NCBI GenBank assembly: GCA_045605745.1
Contig: JAZUQN010000007.1
Coordinates: 1 to 5,589, forward strand
Direction of reading: 5' to 3'
Length of the DNA stretch: 5,589 bases
Source: SIG710 sp045605745
Lineage (GTDB): Bacteria > Bacillota > Clostridia > Oscillospirales > CAG-272
Part shown: positions 1 through 5,589 of the stretch, one piece after another
How positions within the stretch are numbered: position 1 is the stretch's first letter
Layout of the letters: every line of letters begins with the position of its first letter
Position numbers and translations under genes: made by a program
Notes under the pieces: generated by a model
The model's database searches: none
What the model saw: only the letters and a program-made list of their open reading frames with translations
Told to the model about the DNA's origin: nothing

Positions 1-1143
1 ATCAGTAAGGACGAATATGAGGATATCGGTCTTGAATTTGAAAGACCTCTTATGGATAAAAAGCATTCCTGTGAAAACAAATGCGTTTTTTGCTTTATAG
101 ATCAGCTTCCAAGAGGTATGAGAAAGACACTTTATTTTAAGGATGACGATTCAAGATTGTCCTTTTTGCACGGGAATTATATAACTCTCACCAATCTTTC
201 TGATAGCGATATAGACCGTATCATTAAGATGCACATATCTCCTGTCAACATATCAGTGCATACAACGAACCCTATGCTTCGCACCCGGATGATGAACAAC
301 AAAAGGGCAGGAGAGGTGCTTTCTTATCTTGAGCGGCTTGCCAATGCCGGCATTTCGCTTTGCACGCAGATCGTACTTTGCCGTGGGCTTAATGACGGAG
401 CAGAGCTGCTTAGAACAATGAGCGATCTTTCAAAGCTTGGCGATGCTCTTGTTAGCTGCTCGGTTGTCCCTGCAGGGCTAACCAAGTTCAGAGATAAGCT
501 ATATCCTCTTTCACCTTTTACAAAGGATGAATGTGCATTTGTTATCGATACGGTTGAGAAATTTGCCGCTGGGTGCTATGAAAAGCACGGCTCGCACCTT
601 TTCTATTGCTCTGATGAATTTTATCTTAGAGCAGAGAGAGAGCTTCCTTGTGAGGAATATTATGAGGGATATTCACAGATAGAAAACGGAGTTGGTATGA
701 TAACATCTCTCAGAACCGAGGTTGATGGCGAGCTTAATTATTTTGAGGAATATTTTGATGCGTTTAATTTAAAATATCCCCTCGGGCGCAGCGTGAGCAT
801 TGCGACCGGTGTTGCCGCTTATGATTGTATTTCAGAGCTTGCGGCAAGAGTTGAATCAAGGACAGGTGGCAAGCTGAAGGTTCGGGTTTTTAAGATAATA
901 AATCATTTTTTTGGAGAGAGTATCACGGTTTCCGGTCTTCTCACCGGCAAGGATATGCTTGATCAGCTAAGCGGACGTGAGCTTGGCGAGGAGCTTATTA
1001 TTCCCTCTGCAATGCTTAAGGCAGATGAGGATATTTTTCTTGACGATATGACACCGACCCAGCTTTCGGAGAAGCTTGATGTTAAGATATCCCCTTCGGG
1101 AGAACGCGGTGAGGAATTTATTCGCTCACTGCTTGGAATATAA
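1..1143 (+). CDS. DUF512 radical SAM protein, 5'-truncated by window edge
   Basis: The reading frame is open from base 1, so the true start lies upstream and the internal Met at base 52 is not the start. The visible part is 380 residues. Cysteines at visible residues 24, 28 and 31 form a CX3CX2C motif that would bind a 4Fe-4S cluster and S-adenosylmethionine. It sits in a highly characteristic block, CVFCFIDQLPRGMR, followed by KDDDSRLSFLHGNYITLTNL at residues 47-66. That block is diagnostic of the DUF512 / TIGR03279 family; the DUF512 region proper makes up the C-terminal half. Family members usually carry an N-terminal PDZ-like domain, which would be the missing part. No reaction has been established for the family. 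Placement upstream of der is known from other Clostridia and, with obg here, suggests (inference only) a role near translation or ribosome assembly. The protein is probably cytoplasmic. Family assignment is firm; function is open. Confidence 0.93.
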   Translation: MSKDEYEDIGLEFERPLMDKKHSCENKCVFCFIDQLPRGMRKTLYFKDDDSRLSFLHGNYITLTNLSDSDIDRIIKMHISPVNISVHTTNPMLRTRMMNNKRAGEVLSYLERLANAGISLCTQIVLCRGLNDGAELLRTMSDLSKLGDALVSCSVVPAGLTKFRDKLYPLSPFTKDECAFVIDTVEKFAAGCYEKHGSHLFYCSDEFYLRAERELPCEEYYEGYSQIENGVGMITSLRTEVDGELNYFEEYFDAFNLKYPLGRSVSIATGVAAYDCISELAARVESRTGGKLKVRVFKIINHFFGESITVSGLLTGKDMLDQLSGRELGEELIIPSAMLKADEDIFLDDMTPTQLSEKLDVKISPSGERGEEFIRSLLGI

Positions 1144-1149
1144 ATTTAT

Positions 1150-1162
1150 ACCGCTAAGCGGT
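1150..1162 (+). promoter_or_regulatory. Small hairpin beside the lipoprotein ribosome binding site
   Basis: ACCGC-TAA-GCGGT is a perfect 5-base stem with a 3-base loop in the 33-base gap after the DUF512 gene. It ends one base before the AGGAGG at 1164-1169. No T-run follows, so it is not an intrinsic terminator. It could protect an mRNA end or affect ribosome access to the next gene, but a 5-bp stem may also be chance. Confidence 0.35.
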
Positions 1163-1176
1163 TAGGAGGTAATATT

Positions 1177-1974
1177 ATGAAAAGATTTTTTGCGTTTCTT
1201 TTGACACTTTTGATCGTTTTCTCTGTTGTTTCCTGCTCAGACACAAACGGCGGCACAGAAAAGGACAGCGGCACTGATACCAAGGATTCGGAAGATATTG
1301 GAAGAGACACCGCCGCTATAAATGACCCTCCAGCTTTTGAGATAAAAGAAGAGATTATTGTTGTTCACGCAACAGATGATGGCAGAAAGAGCACAAAGGT
1401 TCTTCGATATCCGGTTATCAGCGGTATGAAGGATGAAGAAAAACAAAGCAATATTAATGGAATTTTCCGAGATATTGCCGAAAGACAGTTCATTTTAAAT
1501 GTTCCCGATGTTGATATCTATATAATTGAAGATACCATATTCAATTATGAGGTCAGCGATGTGGAGGTCACATATATTTCAAGTGCCTTTATTTCTGTTA
1601 AAAACACGGTTTATTCTATGACCAGCATGGCCGAGTATCCCGATTGTCCTGTTTATACCGTGAATATTGATCTAAATAAGGGTGAAATAATTGAAGAAGA
1701 TGATTTTATCGGCAATTTTAATGTGATAACATCAAAATTTATCGCCGGAGATTTCACGATGGTTGAAGGTACCCCCGATCTTCTTCAAAACACAAATTAT
1801 GAGGATATGATACTTCAGTATAAGAGTGATTATGCGAGCTATCCCGAGATATATTTCACAGCAGACCATCTTGTGCTTGCCATAGAGCTTGTTCCAGCTC
1901 TTGGCTCGTCTGCTCTGTTCTCGATACCGATAGAACAGGTTTCAGAGGCACTAATATTCAATCCCATAAAATAA
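1177..1974 (+). CDS. Predicted lipoprotein with RsiV/DUF3298-like C-terminal region
   Basis: This is a 265-residue protein. The start is well supported by a perfect AGGAGG at 1164-1169, seven bases before the ATG. The N-terminus is a lipoprotein signal: KR at residues 2-3, a hydrophobic stretch at 4-18 and lipobox VVSC with the lipidated Cys at 20. It should therefore be processed by Lgt and Lsp and anchored on the outer face of the membrane. Residues 21-50 are a flexible linker rich in Asp, Gly, Thr and Ser. The rest looks like the DUF4163/DUF3298 fold found in RsiV and PdaC: a YPVISGMKD segment at 78-86 before a helix, YTVNIDLNKGEII at 160-172 (matching the family's usual 'fDl-tG' strand), and a C-terminal ALFSIPIEQVSEAL resembling the family's closing 'IPy..l' strand. 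This is a by-eye match, so moderate only. RsiV-type domains bind lysozyme, but no such activity can be claimed here. The gene sits 33 bases after the DUF512 gene and 25 before der, in the same operon. Confidence 0.85.
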   Translation: MKRFFAFLLTLLIVFSVVSCSDTNGGTEKDSGTDTKDSEDIGRDTAAINDPPAFEIKEEIIVVHATDDGRKSTKVLRYPVISGMKDEEKQSNINGIFRDIAERQFILNVPDVDIYIIEDTIFNYEVSDVEVTYISSAFISVKNTVYSMTSMAEYPDCPVYTVNIDLNKGEIIEEDDFIGNFNVITSKFIAGDFTMVEGTPDLLQNTNYEDMILQYKSDYASYPEIYFTADHLVLAIELVPALGSSALFSIPIEQVSEALIFNPIK

Positions 1975-1999
1975 CTTACAAAAGAAAGAGTATATAAAA

Positions 2000-3328
2000 A
2001 TGTCAAAACCGATTATTGCTATCGTCGGCAGACCTAATGTCGGCAAAAGCACACTTTTCAATAAGCTTATCGGCGAGCGCCGCTCTATAGTTGAAGACAC
2101 TCCCGGTGTTACAAGAGACAGAATTTACGGCGAAACGGAATGGCAGGGTAGAAAGCTTGTTATCATAGACACGGGCGGAATTGAGCCTAAGAGCGATGAT
2201 ATTATTTTGAGCCAAATGAAAACTCAGGCAGAGCTTGCCATTGAAACTGCTGATGTTATCGTGTTTATGTGCGACGTCAGAGCAGGCCTTGTTGCTGATG
2301 ACAGAGAAATTGCCGTTATGCTGAAAAAAAGCGGCAAGCCGATAGTCCCCTGCATTAACAAATGTGACTCTGTTGGTGCGTTGCCATTTGAATTTTATGA
2401 ATTTTATGAGCTTGGATTTGATACCGATCCAATTGCTGTTTCTTCGATTCACGGCAGCGGAAGCGGAGATCTTCTTGACGCTTGCATCAGCGTTCTTCCA
2501 CCCGCTGATGGAGAAGAGGAAGAGGATGATTCTATAAAGGTTGCCGTCATCGGCAAACCAAATGCCGGAAAATCTTCGATCATAAACCGTATTCTCGGAA
2601 CCGAAAGACTTATTGTTTCAAATATTCCGGGTACTACGAGAGATGCGGTTGACACTCATATCGAAAACGAATACGGAAAGTTTACATTTATCGACACTGC
2701 CGGTATACGCCGCCAATCAAAGATAGATGATAAAATTGAGAAATACAGCGTTCTTCGTGCCCACATGGCTGTTGAGCGCGCAGATGTTTGTCTCATTATG
2801 ATTGATGCCGAAAAGGGAATATCCGAGCAGGATGAGAAGATTGCCGGCATTGCGCACGAGGCAGGGAAAGCGTCTATTGTGGTTATGAACAAGTGGGATG
2901 CGGTTGAAAAGGAAAACTCAACCGTGAAGCAGGTGACTGACAGGGTATATAACGCACTTGCCTATATGACATATGCTCCTATTATGTTTGTTTCTGCAAA
3001 GACGGGCCAAAGAGTTGTAAAGCTGTTTGAGCAGATAAAATATGTTCACAACCAAAATCTTATGCGAATTTCAACCGGTATGCTTAACGATGTGCTGGGA
3101 GATGCAATGATACGCACACAGCCGCCAACCGACAAGGGCAGAAGGCTGAAGATATATTATATGACCCAGGTTTCAGTTGCGCCTCCAACCTTTGTTATCT
3201 TTTGCAATAATGTGGAGCTTTTCCATTTTTCTTATCAAAGATATATAGAGAACTGCCTCAGGGACACCTTTGGTTTTAAGGGTACTCCGATACGCCTTAT
3301 CATAAGGCAGAAGGGTGATGAAAACTAG
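2000..3328 (+). CDS. der: Ribosome assembly GTPase Der (EngA)
   Basis: Der is an essential cytoplasmic GTPase with two G domains in tandem that binds the 50S subunit during late maturation. All parts are visible in the 442 residues, a normal length. G domain 1 has GRPNVGKST at 10-18, PGVTRD at 35-40, DTGG at 57-60 and NKCD at 120-123, then the HGSGSGDLLD block near 151-160. An acidic linker (EEEEDD, 172-177) leads to G domain 2 with GKPNAGKSS at 185-193, PGTTRD at 210-215, DTAG at 232-235 and NKWD at 297-300. The C-terminal KH-like domain (about 350-440) has the family signature PPTDKGRRLKIYY, then PPTFVIF and FGFKGTPIRL. No key residue is missing. The ribosome binding site is weak (AAAGAAAGAG at 1981-1990), but the start matches the family N-terminus. 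The stop is two bases from the next ATG, which suggests translational coupling. Identification is secure. Confidence 0.98.
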   Translation: MSKPIIAIVGRPNVGKSTLFNKLIGERRSIVEDTPGVTRDRIYGETEWQGRKLVIIDTGGIEPKSDDIILSQMKTQAELAIETADVIVFMCDVRAGLVADDREIAVMLKKSGKPIVPCINKCDSVGALPFEFYEFYELGFDTDPIAVSSIHGSGSGDLLDACISVLPPADGEEEEDDSIKVAVIGKPNAGKSSIINRILGTERLIVSNIPGTTRDAVDTHIENEYGKFTFIDTAGIRRQSKIDDKIEKYSVLRAHMAVERADVCLIMIDAEKGISEQDEKIAGIAHEAGKASIVVMNKWDAVEKENSTVKQVTDRVYNALAYMTYAPIMFVSAKTGQRVVKLFEQIKYVHNQNLMRISTGMLNDVLGDAMIRTQPPTDKGRRLKIYYMTQVSVAPPTFVIFCNNVELFHFSYQRYIENCLRDTFGFKGTPIRLIIRQKGDEN

Positions 3329-3330
3329 AA

Positions 3331-3765
3331 ATGAGTGCGATTATGAAAAGAACAACGGCTTTGTTTGCCGCTTTGATCATTCTTTTTTCAATGACCGCTT
3401 GCTCGCTTGTTTCTGTCCGAAAAAACAACGAGACAGATATTACGGAAAAAACTTATCTTTATGAAAAAGAGGGCTTCGGGGGTGATTTTACCATCACTAT
3501 CCAAAAGGACGGGCATTTCAGCTATTATGTCGGGATGCTCAGCAGCTATATCGGCTCGGGAAGCTGGACTCTCGATGGTGATATACTGACTCTAACCGAT
3601 GACTCGCTTGACTTTGTAAACCGTTTCAGGGTTGAGGGAGAGGAGCTGGTGTTTATATCCGAAGGCTCTACCAATTTTATGTATTTAAAGGTATCCGACG
3701 GGGAAAGATTTACAGTTACCGATAAGAGCGGTTTCATATTGATTTCTCCCAATACCGAAAGCTGA
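3331..3765 (+). CDS. Small predicted lipoprotein, unknown function
   Basis: This is a 144-residue protein starting two bases after the der stop, so translation is probably coupled to der. No strong ribosome binding site is visible; GGTGAT at 3314-3319 inside der is the best match and lies rather far away. A second in-frame ATG at 3343 gives an N-terminus beginning MKRTTALF with the lipobox Cys at position 20, the same layout as the other lipoprotein here, so the true start is uncertain. The lipobox is MTAC, with Cys 24 counted from the first Met. The mature part (about 120 residues) looks all-beta: YEKEGFGGDFTITI, a DGHFSYYVG turn, YIGSGSWTLDGDILTL and EGEELVFI, ending in a GERF motif. Alternating strands with 'GSWTLDGDxLTL' resemble lipocalin-like or META-like small barrels, and from memory similar segments occur in extracellular parts of Clostridial proteins; I cannot assign a family. 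Likely membrane-anchored and surface-facing. Its role is unknown. Confidence 0.8.
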   Translation: MSAIMKRTTALFAALIILFSMTACSLVSVRKNNETDITEKTYLYEKEGFGGDFTITIQKDGHFSYYVGMLSSYIGSGSWTLDGDILTLTDDSLDFVNRFRVEGEELVFISEGSTNFMYLKVSDGERFTVTDKSGFILISPNTES

Positions 3766-3779
3766 ATAGAGGTTAAAAG

Positions 3780-5060
3780 ATGTTTGTAGACAATATAAAA
3801 ATTTATCTGAAGGCGGGCAACGGTGGAAACGGCGCAGTTTCCTTCAGACGTGAAAAATATGTTGCCAAGGGTGGCCCTGATGGCGGTGACGGCGGTCATG
3901 GCGGAAATATCATATTTCGCATAGATGAGGGTTCAAACACACTGCTCGCTTTCCGCTATAAGCGCAAATTTGTTGCTCAAAACGGTGAAAACGGAAAGGG
4001 CGCAAAATTTCACGGTGCAAATGGATCAGATCTTGAAATTCTTGTCCCTCCGGGAACTCTTATAAAGGATGTTGCAACAGGCAAGATAATTAAAGATATG
4101 TCTGATTGTGAACCATTTGTTTGCTGCCGGGGCGGTAGAGGAGGCTGGGGTAATAAGCATTTTGCAACCCCCACAAGGCAAACGCCGATGTTTGCGAAAA
4201 ATGGCACTCTCGGTGAAGAAAAAGAGGTTTTGCTGGAGCTGAAAATGCTTGCAGATGTTGGACTTATCGGTTTTCCTAATGTAGGCAAATCCTCTATTCT
4301 TTCAAGAATAAGTGCAGCAAAGCCAAAGATTGCTGATTATCATTTCACAACGCTTTCACCCAATCTTGGTGTGGTTAGGACGGGAGATGAAAAGGGATTT
4401 GTTGCCGCAGATATTCCCGGTCTTATCGAGGGAGCGGCAGACGGGGCAGGACTGGGTCACGCCTTTTTGCGCCATGTTGAGAGATGCAGACTTCTGATTC
4501 ATGTTGTGGATATTTCACAGCTTGAGGGCAGAGACGCTATTGAGGATATAAAGCAGATCAATTATGAGCTTCAAAAATATAGCCCTGAGCTTGCCGCAAG
4601 ACCTCAGATCATCGTTGCAAACAAGAGCGATATGATAAATGAAGATTATGTTAACCTTGAGGCATTTGAAAAATTTGTTGATGATAATGATTGGGAAATG
4701 ATCTATGTTTCGGCTATTACCGGTGAGAACCTTGACGAAATGGTGCAGAGGGTTGCTGAGAGGCTGAAGCTTTTGCCGCCTCTTACGATCTACGAAAGTG
4801 ACTATGCTCCCGAGGATGAATATGCAAAGAGCGACGAGGGCAGAGTTACAAATATCAGGCGAGAGAACGACGTATTTATTGTTGAGGGCGAGTGGCTATA
4901 TAATCTGCTTGGACAAATCAATTTCAGCGATTATGAATCGCTTAGTTATTTCCAAAAGGTTCTGATAAACGCCGGGGTTATCAAGATGCTTGAAGATCAC
5001 GGCGCAAAGGATGGAGACACCGTGTCGATCTATGATTTTGAGTTTGATTTTGTTAAATAA
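3780..5060 (+). CDS. obg: GTPase Obg (CgtA)
   Basis: Obg is an essential GTPase that binds the 50S subunit late in assembly and also takes part in stress and (p)ppGpp responses. The protein is 426 residues, close to Bacillus Obg. The N-terminal Obg fold (1-158) shows its glycine-rich segments: KAGNGGNGAVSFRREKY (11-27), GGPDGGDGGHGGN (31-43) and GGRGGWGNKHFATPTRQ (118-134). The G domain has GFPNVGKSS at 164-172, the switch I YHFTTL at 187-192, DIPG at 211-214, NKSD at 281-284 and a VSAITGE segment near 310-316. The C-terminal OCT domain runs from about 355 to 426, including EGEWLYNLLGQINFSDYESLSYF and a final acidic tail. The start is set by AGAGG at 3768-3772, seven bases before the ATG, and by the family-typical N-terminus. 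The gene lies 14 bases after the small lipoprotein and is the last of the operon. Unlike the common arrangement, no rplU or rpmA gene lies beside it. Identification is secure. Confidence 0.98.
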   Translation: MFVDNIKIYLKAGNGGNGAVSFRREKYVAKGGPDGGDGGHGGNIIFRIDEGSNTLLAFRYKRKFVAQNGENGKGAKFHGANGSDLEILVPPGTLIKDVATGKIIKDMSDCEPFVCCRGGRGGWGNKHFATPTRQTPMFAKNGTLGEEKEVLLELKMLADVGLIGFPNVGKSSILSRISAAKPKIADYHFTTLSPNLGVVRTGDEKGFVAADIPGLIEGAADGAGLGHAFLRHVERCRLLIHVVDISQLEGRDAIEDIKQINYELQKYSPELAARPQIIVANKSDMINEDYVNLEAFEKFVDDNDWEMIYVSAITGENLDEMVQRVAERLKLLPPLTIYESDYAPEDEYAKSDEGRVTNIRRENDVFIVEGEWLYNLLGQINFSDYESLSYFQKVLINAGVIKMLEDHGAKDGDTVSIYDFEFDFVK

Positions 5061-5070
5061 TAATTCAATA

Positions 5071-5100
5071 AAAAGGCTGAGCCGATGGCTCAGCTTTTTT
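5071..5100 (+). terminator. Rho-independent terminator after obg
   Basis: GCTGAGCC (5076-5083) pairs perfectly with GGCTCAGC (5087-5094) around a 3-base GAT loop, followed directly by six T (5095-5100). A run of A (5071-5074) upstream can extend the stem by pairing with the T-run across a bulged G, so it may also work in the opposite direction. It begins about ten bases after the obg stop and closes the operon. Confidence 0.95.
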
Positions 5101-5142
5101 GTAAAAATGATAAATTTTGATTTGTCGTGGAGATGCCTTTTC

Positions 5143-5253
5143 GCAAAAAATAGCACACTGCGAAAATTCTTCTTAGCAATCGCTCACCGCACACTGCTCT
5201 CGTCTGTGGTTAGAGATTGTATGGTAAAAACTTTGCAGTGTGCTCTTTTTTGT
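5143..5253. repeat. 111-base inverted-repeat element with nested hairpin
   Basis: The two ends are complementary over 22 positions: 5143-5164 pairs with 5232-5253 with 19 Watson-Crick pairs, two G-T wobbles and one T/C mismatch. The GC-containing core is AGCACACTGC (5152-5161) against GCAGTGTGCT (5235-5244), flanked outside by A6 (5145-5150) and T6 (5246-5251). Inside lies a second imperfect hairpin, 5176-5193 with 5205-5220 (GCAATC against GATTGT at its base, two mismatches and a two-base bulge). A third copy of the core, GCACACTGC at 5189-5197, lies in the inner hairpin. No convincing protein is encoded. It could be a small non-autonomous mobile or repeat element, a bidirectional terminator with A- and T-tracts on its two sides, or a structured RNA. 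The structure is seen directly; the role is unknown. Confidence 0.7.
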
Positions 5254-5589
5254 AAAATCAAACTCCCCGATAAACTCCTGTTTGCTGGAAACTGCCAAAT
5301 TACATTATCAACTCAAGCTTTTATAGAGAATACAAAATTGATTTTACGCAGAATTTTATTTTTGTTATTATACACATCGAACAAATATATTAGATAAGAT
5401 GTGTTTGTAACGAAAACATTAGGTATTGTTATGTAAATAGATGAATTTCTAATTTCGACATATATAAGCATCTAATATACATTTGCTATACGGTTGCAAT
5501 ATGATTGTCTAAAAACCATGATTTTGTTAGAATTTAAGCATTTTAGGATGATAAACCTACTCTTTTGGAGTAAAAATGGCAAAATAAGT
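5254..5589. other. AT-rich intergenic stretch, no supported gene
   Basis: By eye this stretch is roughly 20-30% GC, clearly lower than the genes to its left. Both strands are broken by frequent stops. A frame open from the ATG at 5518 to the window end (24 codons, beginning MILLEFKHF) has no ribosome binding site and cannot be judged. A GGAG at 5567-5570 is followed by an ATG at 5576, but that frame stops after three codons. Weak inverted repeats are present (ACACATC 5372-5378 with GATGTGT 5398-5404; a 10-base pair at 5386-5395 with 5470-5479). I found no -35/-10 pair with normal spacing that I would defend. It is probably the upstream region of a gene beyond the right edge. Confidence 0.6.

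Noticed and set aside
2003..2452. 149-codon minus-strand open frame inside der
   Set aside because: It lies wholly antisense to a clear, complete der gene and has no recognisable protein features; it is a shadow of der codon use.
3768..3772. Possibility that the three glycine-rich Obg segments reflect a DNA repeat
   Set aside because: They are the normal glycine-rich helices of the Obg fold and align with the family without any DNA-level tandem repeat.
3546..3899. 117-codon minus-strand open frame across the small lipoprotein and the start of obg
   Set aside because: It is antisense to two well-supported genes and has no family motif or convincing ribosome binding site.
4010..4288. 92-codon minus-strand open frame inside obg
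   Set aside because: It is antisense to the conserved Obg fold and G1 motif; a composition shadow.
4990..5397. Open frame of 135 codons overlapping the end of obg and running through the terminator and the inverted-repeat element
   Set aside because: It starts out of frame inside obg, has no ribosome binding site that I can see, crosses a strong terminator and would encode the palindromic element itself. Its sequence shows no recognisable domain.
5455..5481. Possible promoter with TCGACA (5455-5460) and TATACA (5476-5481)
   Set aside because: The -35 match is imperfect and the spacer is only 15 bases. In such AT-rich sequence -10-like boxes are common.
5565..5589. GGAG followed by ATG at 5576, looking like a gene start at the right edge
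   Set aside because: The frame reads Met-Ala-Lys-stop, so it is not a gene start. A very short leader peptide cannot be excluded but nothing supports it.
5518..5589. Frame open from ATG 5518 to the window end (24 codons)
   Set aside because: There is no ribosome binding site upstream and too little sequence to judge; in AT-rich DNA a 24-codon open run is easily chance.

Overview
The window looks like chromosomal DNA from a low-to-moderate GC Gram-positive bacterium of class Clostridia, possibly a Ruminococcaceae/Oscillospiraceae relative. This placement is inferred from four things: a DUF512 radical SAM gene next to der (an arrangement I know from Clostridia), an Obg with the C-terminal OCT domain and the length usual in Firmicutes, a strong AGGAGG ribosome binding site, and two short-signal lipoproteins. 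I cannot name a species.

Layout: five genes on the + strand, tightly packed, fill bases 1-5060. In order they are the 3' part of a DUF512 radical SAM gene (cut by the left edge), a lipoprotein with an RsiV/DUF3298-like C-terminal half, the double-GTPase gene der, a second small lipoprotein, and the GTPase gene obg. Gaps are 33, 25, 2 and 14 bases. I see no terminator or convincing promoter between the genes, and a strong intrinsic terminator follows obg directly, so the block is best read as one operon whose start lies upstream of the window.

How the genes fit together: Der and Obg are both GTPases that act in late assembly of the 50S ribosomal subunit. The DUF512 enzyme has no established reaction. 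The two lipoproteins are predicted to sit on the outer face of the membrane and have no obvious direct link to ribosomes. They may simply be carried in the operon, or they may tie envelope state to growth.

Bases 5061-5589 contain no convincing gene. After the obg terminator there is a 111-base, nearly fully self-complementary element (5143-5253): an outer stem of about 22 pairs enclosing a second imperfect hairpin, with a third copy of the 9-base core that could form a competing pairing. It is the least ordinary part of the window and could be a small mobile or repeat element, a bidirectional terminator or a structured RNA. The last ~335 bases are very AT-rich (roughly 20-30% GC by eye) with no supported feature. 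I found no clearly new multi-gene system; the main interest is the unusual gene order and the structured element after obg.
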